NCBI GenBank assembly: GCA_007132975.1
Contig: SLNO01000128.1
Span: forward strand, 1-35,307
Reading direction: 5' to 3'
Source: Balneolales bacterium
Lineage (GTDB): Bacteria > Bacteroidota > Rhodothermia > Balneolales > Natronogracilivirgulaceae
Length of the DNA stretch: 35,307 nt
The position numbers and the translations under genes are program-made. The notes beneath the pieces are model-generated. The model made no database searches, was not told the origin of the DNA, and worked only from the letters and a program-made list of their open reading frames with translations. Below are positions 25,770 to 34,259 of this stretch, piece after piece (the first letter of the stretch is position 1; each line of letters starts with the position of its first letter).

Positions 25770-26315
25770 TCACGCTCCGCCGCCTACAGGTAGCGGAAGA
25801 ATGGTAAGGCTCCACATGGCAAAAATGGTCAGCAGCATGGTGGCGGCAAAAACGGATGCCCATACCTTGGATGCTTCCACAGATGGCTGCTGTGCTGCGC
25901 CGCCGCGGAACTTGATATACAGCTCAATTCCTAAGAGAATGGATGTTGCAGCAGCTGATACCATACAGAACGGGCAGATTGCTCCGATAACGCCAATCTG
26001 CAGATAAACGAATCCAAGAGAAGCCACAAATCCAACTGCCGTGACGGGCAGGAGCACCCGCTCAATTACAGGGTTCTTTGTGGAAAGCCAGAGGGCACCC
26101 ATCGCAATCATGGCGATGTAATAAACGGCTCCTATGGTGGCAAGCGGTATGGGACCGATGTAGGCCCACTCGCTGGTAATGACGAGCATCGGGCCCCTGA
26201 GCATGGCTCCGTCCGGTATGAGCGGTATGGTCCAGAAGTGGATGGCTGTGAGAATGGCGCTGGCAACCCAGCCAAGCATGGCAACGACTATAAAACCAAT
26301 GATCAATCTGTTCAT
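25770..26315 (-). CDS. VKOR-family membrane protein lacking the loop cysteines
   Basis: The 181-residue protein has four to five membrane helices in the vitamin K epoxide reductase (VKOR) arrangement: TM1 (~3-25), a periplasmic loop with TSEWAYIGPIPLATIGAVYY (in part), TM2-TM3, then ICPFCMVSAAAT carrying the active CPFC at 114-117 in TM4, and a final helix. VKOR proteins reoxidise DsbA-like partners using quinones. C114 and C117 are the only cysteines in the protein: the two loop cysteines that pass electrons to the partner are absent, while the conserved Ser/Thr (S48) and the IPLA..G...Y pattern remain. No DsbA fusion is present. It may use a partner protein for the missing pair. Confidence 0.85.
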   Translation of the reverse strand: MNRLIIGFIVVAMLGWVASAILTAIHFWTIPLIPDGAMLRGPMLVITSEWAYIGPIPLATIGAVYYIAMIAMGALWLSTKNPVIERVLLPVTAVGFVASLGFVYLQIGVIGAICPFCMVSAAATSILLGIELYIKFRGGAAQQPSVEASKVWASVFAATMLLTIFAMWSLTILPLPVGGGA

Positions 26316-26474
26316 GATATTTCCTCAAAAATGTGTGATTACGGAAATTTGGATGATTAATTAATCTAAATATTTAAATAACTATATATAAAGATAAGAA
26401 GTGCCCGGATAGTTGTCAAGCTTTTTTAATGATGGCCGGTACACCTGATGGTCGTTATTTCCCGGAAGTTGACG

Positions 26475-27692
26475 CTATTCTCGGCGGAGGGCTACGATAG
26501 GATCAAGTCGGGACGCTTTCCAGGCGGGGTAGAATCCGAAAAACAGTCCCACGACAGCCGAGACGCTGACGGCAACGATCATGGCTTCCGTGGAGAACAG
26601 GGCCGGCCAACCGGCATAATTGGCAATGATTTCTGTAGCAGCCAGTCCCAGGGCGATTCCACCAATCCCACCAAGAAGACAGAGAATGATAGACTCAATC
26701 AGAAATTGCGTGAGAACATCCCGTCCCCGGGCGCCAACCGAAAGCCGCAGGCCTATCTCCCTGGTTCGCTCGGTTACGCTGACCAGCATTACGTTCATGA
26801 TCCCTATCCCGCCAACAAAGAGTGAAATCCCGGCAATGGATGCCAGGAGCCAGGTCATCACCCGGGAGGTTTCGGTGGCGGCCTCGGCCACCTCCTCCTG
26901 GGTTTGGATGGTGAAGTCGTTTTCCTGGTAAGGTGCCAGACGGTGCCGCTCCCGCAGAAGATCGGTGATCTTGTCTCTGGCGATGCCCATCATGGTCTCA
27001 TCGAAGACCTGAACGTTAATGACCATGGCATGTGAGCGTCCGGATATGCGCTGGAATGCGGTTGTATAGGGCACCAGGATGATATCGTCCTGGACCGACC
27101 CCATGAGTGACATCCCTTTGGGCGAAAGCACACCGATCACCTCCAGCGGAAGCCCGCGCACCCGGATGGTCTCACCGATCGGGTCGGACCCCTCAAACAG
27201 CTCCTCCACAATGGTTTGTCCGACCACGCAGACAAGAGCCGAAGTCTCAACATCGTACTCATCGTACATGCGTCCGCTCTCTATCGGCCACTGCCTGATC
27301 TGAAGGTAGTCGGCCGACTGGCCGTAGATGCGGGTGAACCAGTTTCGGTTTCCATAGACCACCACTCGCTGTGAGCGTACCTCCGGACTTGCAGCAACCA
27401 CCTCAGGAATTTCCTCCTGAATGGCCAGGGCGTCTTCCACGGTCAGGGTGTTGGCACTTCCGCCCCCGATACTGACACCGCCCAGCTGCCGCGATCCCGG
27501 AAAGATAAGGACCACGTTTTGCCCAAGCCGGTTAACCTGCTCCTCAACTTCTGCCCGGGCACCCTGTCCCAGCCCCACCATGGTGATCACCGCTCCCACA
27601 CCGATGATGATGCCCAGAGCCGTTAGGATGGTGCGCATGGTGTTCCTGCGAAGAGCCCGCAGAGCAACTATGGGTACCGCCGACCATTTCAT
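26475..27692 (-). CDS. MacB/FtsX-family ABC transporter permease
   Basis: The 405-residue protein has the MacB plan: one N-terminal membrane helix (~20-42, TILTALGIIIGVGAVITMVG), a large periplasmic domain (~45-280, MacB-PCD type), and three C-terminal helices (WLLASIAGISLFVGGIGIMN; ERTREIGLRLSVGARGRDVL coupling region; final GLFFGFYPAWKASRLDPIVALR). Such permeases couple ATP hydrolysis to periplasmic movement of substrates through TolC-like or lipoprotein partners. No ATPase or adaptor gene is adjacent. The minus-strand ATPase at 34343 is 6.6 kb away, with other genes between. The start is the ATG at 27690-27692. Confidence 0.9.
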   Translation of the reverse strand: MKWSAVPIVALRALRRNTMRTILTALGIIIGVGAVITMVGLGQGARAEVEEQVNRLGQNVVLIFPGSRQLGGVSIGGGSANTLTVEDALAIQEEIPEVVAASPEVRSQRVVVYGNRNWFTRIYGQSADYLQIRQWPIESGRMYDEYDVETSALVCVVGQTIVEELFEGSDPIGETIRVRGLPLEVIGVLSPKGMSLMGSVQDDIILVPYTTAFQRISGRSHAMVINVQVFDETMMGIARDKITDLLRERHRLAPYQENDFTIQTQEEVAEAATETSRVMTWLLASIAGISLFVGGIGIMNVMLVSVTERTREIGLRLSVGARGRDVLTQFLIESIILCLLGGIGGIALGLAATEIIANYAGWPALFSTEAMIVAVSVSAVVGLFFGFYPAWKASRLDPIVALRRE

Positions 27693-27847
27693 ATGAGGAT
27701 TTGTTTACGGGTGAATGTCATTAATTTTCTGAGGATTGTAATCTTGCATAACAATCAAATATAACAAAATATTGACTTTCCGACCGAAAAGATCCCGATT
27801 CAGGCCCACGGCTAAATTAAAAATCCACCCTGCCGGCACGATTTTTC

Positions 27848-27876
27848 TTGACAACCTTACTGCTGGTTTATATATT
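27848..27876 (+). promoter_or_regulatory. Promoter of the TetR gene
   Basis: TTGACA at 27848-27853 and TATATT at 27871-27876 are separated by exactly 17 bases, a near-consensus sigma-70 type arrangement. It lies 90 bases before the TetR start codon, directly ahead of the palindromic operator. This type of promoter is unlike the TAnnTTTG form usual in Bacteroidota. Confidence 0.7.
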
Positions 27877-27878
27877 TA

Positions 27879-27898
27879 GTTCAACCATATGGTTGAAC
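27879..27898. promoter_or_regulatory. Perfect 20-bp palindrome, likely TetR operator
   Basis: GTTCAACCATATGGTTGAAC is identical to its reverse complement. It starts two bases after the -10 element, so it covers the probable transcription start. Position and symmetry fit autorepression by the TetR protein encoded 70 bases downstream. Confidence 0.85.
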
Positions 27899-27967
27899 CG
27901 TTTTATTGAAACAAGCTGTATCAACCACTCGTATAAACCATTAACAAAACGCAAGGCCTGTCGAATC

Positions 27968-28684
27968 ATGACAAACAAAGACCAAAATACCGAGGAAATA
28001 ATAAAACAAGCGGCAAGGAAGGTGTTTCAGCGCGAGGGTTTCTCCGGAGCGCGGATGCAGGTAATTGCCGATGAAGCAGGTATCAACAAAATGATGCTTC
28101 ACTATTATTTCCGCAGCAAGCAGCATCTCTTTGATGTCATATTCGAGGAGGACTACACCACTCTGATGGCGCCGCTTGCCATACACCTGCGAAACCCGGA
28201 GCTGCATGTCGAAGAGCAGATCATCCTTTTTGTACGGGGCTACCACGACACCATGATCAAGCATCCCCGGCTGCCGCTGTTCCTGGTCCATGAGTTTGCT
28301 AAAAATCCCCACAAGATCCTGGAAATGGCGCAAAAATCCATTCCCGTCAGCAAAAGTGAGGAACCGGCCCATCCCAAACTCAGCGCCACCACATATATGG
28401 ACCAGATAGAAAAAGGCAAGGCCCTGGGCCACTACAATGATGTGGATCCGCGGCAGCATGCCGTCAGCATGCTGGGTATGTGCACCCACGCCTTCATATC
28501 CCGGATATCGGTCCAGACCGCCTACGAAATGACGGATGAACAGTACATGCAGTTCCTTGAGGAACGCAAGGAAGAAGTCATAGACCATACTTTCCGGATC
28601 CTTATGAAACCGGACTACTACAAGAAATGGAAGAAAAAGTATCAGAAAGAACGACAGAATGAAATAGATAACACACCAACCTGA
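27968..28684 (+). CDS. TetR/AcrR family transcriptional regulator
   Basis: The protein has 238 residues from the ATG at 27968. The N-terminal helix-turn-helix (~8-57) is canonical: IIKQAARKVFQREGFSGARM, then IADEAGINKMMLHYYFRSKQHLF (in parts, VIADEAGINK and YYFRSKQHLF). The C-terminal part is helical and ligand-binding, ending in a basic tail (YYKKWKKKYQKE). It should repress its own promoter and the downstream export operon through the palindrome at 27879-27898. The next gene starts 14 bases after its stop, so all are probably one transcript. An upstream in-frame start at 27848 overlaps promoter and operator and is rejected. Confidence 0.92.
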   Translation: MTNKDQNTEEIIKQAARKVFQREGFSGARMQVIADEAGINKMMLHYYFRSKQHLFDVIFEEDYTTLMAPLAIHLRNPELHVEEQIILFVRGYHDTMIKHPRLPLFLVHEFAKNPHKILEMAQKSIPVSKSEEPAHPKLSATTYMDQIEKGKALGHYNDVDPRQHAVSMLGMCTHAFISRISVQTAYEMTDEQYMQFLEERKEEVIDHTFRILMKPDYYKKWKKKYQKERQNEIDNTPT

Positions 28685-28698
28685 ACAGGGAGCCAACC

Positions 28699-29469
28699 AT
28701 GTATTACACTATTATTGCCAAATCACTCCTGATTTTTTGCTTGCTGGCAACGCTGCCGCTTGCCGGCGCCCAGGGACAGGACCCTGATCCCGCAGAGATC
28801 ATCGACCGTATGGAGCAGGTCATGCGGGGCAACTCCAACTACGCCGAAATGACCATGCGTATCGAGCGGCCCAGATACCAGCGCGAGGTCTCCATGCGCT
28901 CGTGGATGTACGGCCGCGACCATTCCATGATCATCATTACCGCGCCTTCGCGCGACGAAGGAACGGCCTTCCTCATGCGTGAAAACGACATCTGGAACTA
29001 CGATCCGCGCATCGATCGCACCATCCGCCTTCCATCATCCATGATGGCGCAGTCGTGGATGGGATCCGACTTTACCAACGACGACCTGGTGCGCGACAGT
29101 GATACCGTGGAGGATTTCGAACACGAGGTCCTCCGAACCGAGGAGTATGAGGGAAGAAACGCCTACGTGATCCGCCTCATCCCGAAACCCGACACCCCGA
29201 TCGTCTGGGGGAAGGTGAAAATGTGGATCTGCACCTATTCCTACCTCCAGCTGCGGGTGGAGAACTACGACCAGCAGGACGAGCTGGTGAACACCATGAA
29301 ACTGGATGAAATCCGTGAAATGGGCGGCCGCGAGATCCCGACGCGCATCACGGTAATTCCGGCCGACAAGGACAACGAACGCACCATACTTACCTACAAC
29401 AAGCTTCAGTTCGACATCGACATCAGCCGCCGGTTTTTCACCCAGGAGAACATGCAGCGGCAGCGCTAA
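28699..29469 (+). CDS. Periplasmic LolA-like protein (outer-membrane lipoprotein-sorting family)
   Basis: The 256-residue protein has a cleavable signal peptide (about residues 1-25, ending near AGAQG). The mature part has the family features: DPAEIIDRMEQVMRGNSNYAEM at the start (in part), RWMYGRDHSMIIIT-type strand (actual SWMYGRDHSMIII), PSRDEGTAFLMRENDIWNY, and RRFFTQENMQR at the end. This family, related to LolA, has a half-barrel that holds lipid chains. It is often found with transporters of the RND or FtsX type and TetR regulators. Here it should carry a lipid or lipoprotein between the permeases and the outer-membrane barrel. GGGAG precedes the ATG. Confidence 0.88.
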   Translation: MYYTIIAKSLLIFCLLATLPLAGAQGQDPDPAEIIDRMEQVMRGNSNYAEMTMRIERPRYQREVSMRSWMYGRDHSMIIITAPSRDEGTAFLMRENDIWNYDPRIDRTIRLPSSMMAQSWMGSDFTNDDLVRDSDTVEDFEHEVLRTEEYEGRNAYVIRLIPKPDTPIVWGKVKMWICTYSYLQLRVENYDQQDELVNTMKLDEIREMGGREIPTRITVIPADKDNERTILTYNKLQFDIDISRRFFTQENMQRQR

Positions 29470-29645
29470 ACCGGTTTCGGGTTCAAGCCCTCACGTTGCA
29501 CGCAATCTTGCAACCCAAAGATGCCGCATGTTGGATGTATGAACCTGAAGGAGGTATAACGCAACAGCTGATAACACACAAGGGCCGATATTATTCCATG
29601 GCCAGCAATTTCCCAACTCTCTGAAATCATTCAAATTACACCACT

Positions 29646-30872
29646 ATGCTGACCTACATAAAACTGGCATGGCGCAATATTTGGCGGAACAAGCGGCGCA
29701 CGCTGATCACCGCGTCCGCTATTGTGTTCGCCGTGCTCGCCGCCGTGTTCATGCAGTCCATGAACAGGGGGTCCCACGAGATGATCCTCGACAATATGGT
29801 CCGCTTCAGCACCGGCTATGTCCAGCTTCAGGATTACCGCTACGACGACGAGTCGTCGCTGGACAATTCCTTCTTTTTTGACGGATCTGTAAAGGATAGG
29901 GTCATGGAGGCGGACCCAAATATTGACATGGTACTGCCCCGCATTGAGACGTTCATGCTGGCAGCAAACGACGCCGCCACGCGCGGTTCCATCCTGCTGG
30001 GAATCGATCCCGAGAAGGAACACCGCTTCAACGAGCTCAGGAACAGGCTGACCGAGGGCCGCTTTTTCGAGAAGGACGAATCCTCGGTGATGCTTGCCAA
30101 GGGCCTGGCCGAGCGCCTGCAACTGAGCGTGGGCGACACCCTGGTGCTCATGGGACGCGGACGGTTTGGCATGACAGCCAGCGGACTCTACGAGATCGTA
30201 GGCCTGGTTGAATTTCCGCTTCGTGACCTCAATAACCAGGTTGTGCTTATCCCGCTCCCAGAGGCGCAATTCCTGCTTTCGGCCGACGACTATATCACCT
30301 CCCTGCTGATAGCTCCCGGTCATGAGCGACACACCGAATCGATTGCCCGCACGCTTAATGAGACCTTCGCCGACGATGAGCTGGTGGCATACACATGGGC
30401 CGAATTGCTTCCCGAGCTGCTCGAACTGTTCGAGTTCGACCTGGCCGTGCCCAAGCTTCTCACGGTAGTGCTTTACATCGTGATCGGCTTCGGATTCTTC
30501 GGCACCATCCTGACGATGACCATGGAGCGCCTCCGCGAATTCGGAGTATTGCTCTCCGTGGGCATGAAGCGCGGAAAACTGGCGCTGGTCGTGTTCCTGG
30601 AGACGCTCTTCATCAGCCTGATAGGCGTGCTGAGCGGCGTGGTCATTTCATGGCTCATCATCTTCTACTTCCACCGCAATCCGGTTGAACTCACCGGCGA
30701 TGCCGCCCAGGCGGTCATTGATATGGGGTGGGATCCGGTGCTGCCCATGTCCTTTGCCGCCGACCAGTTCTATACCCAGGGGTTCTTCGTCTTTGCAGTA
30801 GCGATGATCGTCTTCCTCTTCCCCCTGGTCAAAATCGTCACTTTGAATATTCTTGAAGCTGCGAGGTCATGA
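29646..30872 (+). CDS. FtsX/LolCE-type ABC transporter permease (first of pair)
   Basis: The 408-residue protein has an N-terminal WRNIWRNKRRTLIT amphipathic entry and membrane helix (~17-38), a large periplasmic domain (~40-265) with the SVGDTLVLMGRGRFG strand, and three C-terminal helices starting ~LLTVVLYIVIGFGFFGTILT (in part). The coupling helix is MERLREFGVLLSVGMKRGKL, and the end is LVKIVTLNILEAARS. This is the MacB/LolC/LolE class, which extracts substrates from the outer leaflet of the inner membrane. It pairs with the next gene as a heterodimer; the two coding regions are one base apart. The 176-base gap before it has a short 6-bp hairpin at 29495-29514 and an AAGGAGG at about 29550 that precedes no good start. 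Confidence 0.92.
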   Translation: MLTYIKLAWRNIWRNKRRTLITASAIVFAVLAAVFMQSMNRGSHEMILDNMVRFSTGYVQLQDYRYDDESSLDNSFFFDGSVKDRVMEADPNIDMVLPRIETFMLAANDAATRGSILLGIDPEKEHRFNELRNRLTEGRFFEKDESSVMLAKGLAERLQLSVGDTLVLMGRGRFGMTASGLYEIVGLVEFPLRDLNNQVVLIPLPEAQFLLSADDYITSLLIAPGHERHTESIARTLNETFADDELVAYTWAELLPELLELFEFDLAVPKLLTVVLYIVIGFGFFGTILTMTMERLREFGVLLSVGMKRGKLALVVFLETLFISLIGVLSGVVISWLIIFYFHRNPVELTGDAAQAVIDMGWDPVLPMSFAADQFYTQGFFVFAVAMIVFLFPLVKIVTLNILEAARS

Positions 30873-30873
30873 T

Positions 30874-32094
30874 ATGAAAACTTTGATAACCATAGCCTGG
30901 AGAAATATCTGGAGGCACCCGGCCCGCAGCGGCGTCCTGATAGCAGCCGTAGTCGTTGGACTCTGGGCCGGCGTAGTCACCGTAGGCACCGTAAACGGAC
31001 TCATGCAGCAGCGCATCGATTACCTTATCGACAGCGAAATTGCCCATGCGCAGATCCATCACCCCGAATTTCTCGCCGAGGGCTACTCCTGGCTCAACAT
31101 CCCGGACCATGAAGAGATCCTGAACTGGCTGGATGAGGATGCGCGTGTTACGGCATGGTCGGCCCGGACCATGACCGACGGCATGCTGCAGTCCCCCGTC
31201 AAAACCTCGGGGGTCCGTATCCGCGGCATCGACACTGACCGGGAAACCCGCACCACCGACTTCCACGAGAACATGGTGGAAGGGGAGTACCTGGATTCCG
31301 GCATCCGCAACGCCGTGATTGTCGGGAAATCCCTTGCTCAGGATCACAACCTGAGGATCGGCAACAGGATCGTGCTTGTCTTTGAGGATACCGGCAACGA
31401 GCTTTCCTCCGCATCATTCAACATTGTCGGATTTTTCGAGTCCGCATCCACCGAATTTGACGAGAGGAACGTGTTTGTCCGTTCCGAGGATTTCACCCGC
31501 TATCTGGCCGACGAGCTGGTGGTGCATGAGATTGCATTCCGGGTTGCTGAGCTGGAGATGGTGCCCGCAGTGGTCGCCGATGTCAATGCCACGTTCAGCG
31601 GCATCGAGGCCCAGACATGGCGCGAGATCTCACCGGAGCTGAACGTACTGGTGGAATTGGGGGGCGTAATGCTCTATGTCATCACCCTGATCATCATGCT
31701 GGCGCTGGCTTTCGGCATCCTCAACACCATGCTCATGGCACTGTTCGAGCGCATGCGGGAGATAGGCATGCTGCTGTCCATCGGGATGAGCAAGCTGCGC
31801 GTGTTCAGCATGATCCTGCTCGAGTCGGTGATCCTGACGCTCAGTGGAGCGCTTACCGGGTTCCTGCTGGCATGGGGCAGCATCCTCTACCTGACTGGAA
31901 GCGGGATCAATCTGGAACGGTTCGCCGCAGGGATAGCCGAGCTGGGATGGGATCACATCATTTTCCCGATCATCTCCCCTCCGGAGTATGTCGGCATCCT
32001 GATCCTGGTGATTGTCATCACCCTGCTGGCATCGGTCTATCCCGCCCTCAAAGCGATCCGCATCAACCCGTTGGAGGCCGCCAAGGATTCCTGA
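30874..32094 (+). CDS. FtsX/LolCE-type ABC transporter permease (second of pair)
   Basis: The protein has 406 residues from the ATG at 30874, right after the stop of the first permease. It is a paralogue with the same WRNIWRHPARSGVLIA entry, a periplasmic domain (~45-265), and three C-terminal helices. The coupling segment is FERMREIGMLLSIGMSKLRV, and it ends in YPALKAIRINPLEAAKDS. It should form a heterodimer with the first permease and bind the ATPase encoded next. An upstream in-frame ATG at 30853 overlaps the preceding gene and is less likely. The 112-base gap before the ATPase contains a 12-bp palindrome CCGGATATCCGG at 32104-32115. Confidence 0.92.
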   Translation: MKTLITIAWRNIWRHPARSGVLIAAVVVGLWAGVVTVGTVNGLMQQRIDYLIDSEIAHAQIHHPEFLAEGYSWLNIPDHEEILNWLDEDARVTAWSARTMTDGMLQSPVKTSGVRIRGIDTDRETRTTDFHENMVEGEYLDSGIRNAVIVGKSLAQDHNLRIGNRIVLVFEDTGNELSSASFNIVGFFESASTEFDERNVFVRSEDFTRYLADELVVHEIAFRVAELEMVPAVVADVNATFSGIEAQTWREISPELNVLVELGGVMLYVITLIIMLALAFGILNTMLMALFERMREIGMLLSIGMSKLRVFSMILLESVILTLSGALTGFLLAWGSILYLTGSGINLERFAAGIAELGWDHIIFPIISPPEYVGILILVIVITLLASVYPALKAIRINPLEAAKDS

Positions 32095-32206
32095 AATTTT
32101 CAACCGGATATCCGGAGCGGACGCACTGCCGCAACGAGACCGTCAGCTCCGGAACGGTAACAGAAACCAGAAATTATTGACAGATAACACTCAAATTCCC
32201 AAAGTC

Positions 32207-32998
32207 ATGGCACTCGTAAGAACAGAAAAACTCTCCAAGGTGTACAACCCCGACACCGTCCCCGTGCACGCCCTTCGCGACGTCTCCATCACCATCGAAC
32301 CCGGCGAGTTCACCAGCATTGTCGGACCGTCCGGGTCCGGTAAAACCACGCTGCTCAACATGATCGGCGGCCTGGACAAACCCTCCTCCGGCAAGGTGTT
32401 TATCAACGGTACCGACCTCACCGGCATGAAGGACAGCAAGCTGATCGACTTCCGCCTGCAGAACATCGGGTTCGTCTTCCAGCACTACAACCTGATTCCC
32501 GTGTTCACCGCCCGCGAAAACGTCTCGTTCATCATGCTGCTGCAGAAGCGCGACAAAAAGGAGATGCTGCGGCGTGCGGATGAGCTGCTGGAAAGTGTCG
32601 GACTCGGCGACCGCAAGGACGCCCGGCCCAAGGAGATGTCCGGCGGCCAGCAGCAGCGCGTGGCCGTAGCCCGCGCCCTGGCCTCTGAGCCCAAGTTTAT
32701 CCTGGCCGACGAGCCCACCGCCAACCTCGACTCCACAGCGGCCATGAACCTGCTGGACATCATGTTGCGCATGAACAAGGAGCAGAACGTCACCTTCGTC
32801 TTCTCCACCCACGACCAGCGCGTGATCGACCGCGCCCGCCGGGTTATCACCATGGTGGATGGAGCCGTGGACAGCGACGAACGGCGTGACGGCACAAATG
32901 AAAGCGGTGATAGCACTGGAAAAGGTAACAGCACCGGCACCGGCACCAGCACCGGCACCGGCACCGGCAACGGCAACGGTAACGCGCAGAAGTCATGA
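32207..32998 (+). CDS. ABC transporter ATP-binding protein (LolD/MacB type) with Ser-Thr-Gly tail
   Basis: The 263-residue protein has Walker A GPSGSGKTT (40-48), a Q-loop in FVFQHYNLIP, the signature SGGQQQRVAVARAL starting at 145, Walker B FILADEPTANLD around 164-175, and the switch His202. This is the LolD/MacB subgroup that drives FtsX-type permeases. After residue ~225 comes a low-complexity tail of Gly, Ser, Thr and Asn coded by a GGCACC-type repeat, absent from typical LolD. A much longer frame to the left overlaps the permease gene and is rejected; the ATG at 32207 starts at the family motif. The barrel gene overlaps its end by four bases. Confidence 0.93.
   Translation: MALVRTEKLSKVYNPDTVPVHALRDVSITIEPGEFTSIVGPSGSGKTTLLNMIGGLDKPSSGKVFINGTDLTGMKDSKLIDFRLQNIGFVFQHYNLIPVFTARENVSFIMLLQKRDKKEMLRRADELLESVGLGDRKDARPKEMSGGQQQRVAVARALASEPKFILADEPTANLDSTAAMNLLDIMLRMNKEQNVTFVFSTHDQRVIDRARRVITMVDGAVDSDERRDGTNESGDSTGKGNSTGTGTSTGTGTGNGNGNAQKS
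32931..32983. repeat. Hexanucleotide minisatellite in the ATPase tail
   Basis: Near-perfect GGCACC units, later drifting to GGCAAC, run in tandem and code for the Thr-Gly and Asn-Gly dipeptides at the C-terminus of the ATPase. Since the unit is six bases, copy number changes would keep the frame. Confidence 0.75.
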
Positions 32999-34209
32999 AC
33001 CTGAACAAGCTGCTTCTAATTCTGATCCCGCTGCTGGCCCTGCTTTTCGGCACGCTGATCCCGAAGCAGGTCCACGGCCAGCTGGGGGAAAACGTGCATG
33101 TACGCGGTTATGTCCAGGGAATGCCGCTGCGCATCTCAGCGGACCTGCCCGAGCCGATCGGCGACGGAAACTGGATGGAGTACCGGCTTCAGAACCGCAT
33201 CAACGTGCGATGGACCCCATCCAACAGTGTTACATTACACTGGCAGATGCGTACGCGGCTCTTTGCCGGCGACCTGGTGCAGGACATCAACCGGTGGGCC
33301 GGTGAGATCCCGGGTTTTCCGCGCTACGCTGAGGCGATTGACGTGGATGACGGCCTGGTGAACATGTCCTGGCTGATTGCCGAGCAGGATCGATGGCTGC
33401 TGCACTACATCCCGGACCGCCTGTTTTTGGAGTGGAACCGGGGCGACTGGAACGTGCGCCTTGGCCGTCAGCGGGTCAACTGGGGGGTGAACATGATCAC
33501 CAACCCCAACGACATCTTCAACATCTACTCGTTCTACGATTTCGACTATCCCGAGCGGCCGGGCAGCGATGCCATCCGGATCCAGCGCTTCATGGGTTTC
33601 AGTTCCCGGATGGAGCTGGCAGTGAGCCCCGATCGCGATCTGGAAAACAGTGTTGCCGCCATGCTCTACTCGTTCAACACCAGGGGGTATGACATCCAGC
33701 TGATCGGCGGGTATTACCGCGAGCGGCTTGCTACCGGCGCCGGATGGGCCGGCAACCTGCGCGATGCCGGGTTGAAGGGCGAGGTGATGTTCTACGCGGA
33801 CATCGACGAAACCGCCGGCTCACGGGCCACCAATTTCATTGCATCGCTGTCGATCGATTACATGTTCCCGAACAGCCTGTTCCTGGTGACCGAAGCGCTG
33901 TACAACAAGGAAGGGGGAATGGATGAGTTTTCGTTGCTGGGTGAGCCGCTGACCCCGGACAATCCGTCCTTTTCAAGGTTCCAGTTCACGGCTCAGGGAT
34001 CATACCCGATCCACCCGCTGGTGGATGGAAGCCTGGCGGCCATATGGTATCCGGATGAGCAGGCGGTCTACCTGTCGCCGTCCGCCACCTGGTCGGTTAT
34101 GACCGACCTCGACCTGCAGGTGTTGGGACAGGTTTTTGTCGGCAGTGATGACTCGGCCTTCGCGAATGCGGGCAATGTGATCATGGCATCGCTGCGGTAC
34201 AATTTCTGA
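32995..34209 (+). CDS. Outer-membrane beta-barrel protein (DUF1302/porin-like)
   Basis: The 404-residue protein has a signal peptide (~1-29, ending HGQ). The mature part alternates in the manner of beta-barrels and ends with an aromatic residue after a strand (VIMASLRYNF), the usual outer-membrane assembly signal. The segment RLGRQRVNWGVNMITNPNDIFN (in part, GRQRVNWG and NPNDIFN) is typical of the DUF1302-type barrels found next to LolA-like proteins and lipid transporters. Its ATG overlaps the ATPase stop (ATGA), which implies coupled translation. It is likely the outer-membrane end of this export system. Confidence 0.85.
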   Translation: MNLNKLLLILIPLLALLFGTLIPKQVHGQLGENVHVRGYVQGMPLRISADLPEPIGDGNWMEYRLQNRINVRWTPSNSVTLHWQMRTRLFAGDLVQDINRWAGEIPGFPRYAEAIDVDDGLVNMSWLIAEQDRWLLHYIPDRLFLEWNRGDWNVRLGRQRVNWGVNMITNPNDIFNIYSFYDFDYPERPGSDAIRIQRFMGFSSRMELAVSPDRDLENSVAAMLYSFNTRGYDIQLIGGYYRERLATGAGWAGNLRDAGLKGEVMFYADIDETAGSRATNFIASLSIDYMFPNSLFLVTEALYNKEGGMDEFSLLGEPLTPDNPSFSRFQFTAQGSYPIHPLVDGSLAAIWYPDEQAVYLSPSATWSVMTDLDLQVLGQVFVGSDDSAFANAGNVIMASLRYNF

Positions 34210-34259
34210 AAGGCTGACGGGGTGGATGGGGCCGTGCTGGTTGCCATTTGCTATTTTCC

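Noticed and set aside
27848-27967. N-terminal extension of TetR
   Set aside because: It overlaps the promoter and operator and is unlike any TetR N-terminus.
29583-29630. AAGGAGG upstream of a possible tiny reading frame (ATG at about 29598, eight codons)
   Set aside because: The spacing from AAGGAGG to the ATG is far too long and the peptide is too short to support.
32104-32115. CCGGATATCCGG palindrome before the ATPase gene as an operator
   Set aside because: It is short, lies inside the operon, and has no regulator or promoter linked to it.
32012-32206. N-terminal extension of the ATPase gene overlapping the second permease
   Set aside because: The extra 65 residues have no ABC features, and the ATG at 32207 begins at the normal start of the fold.
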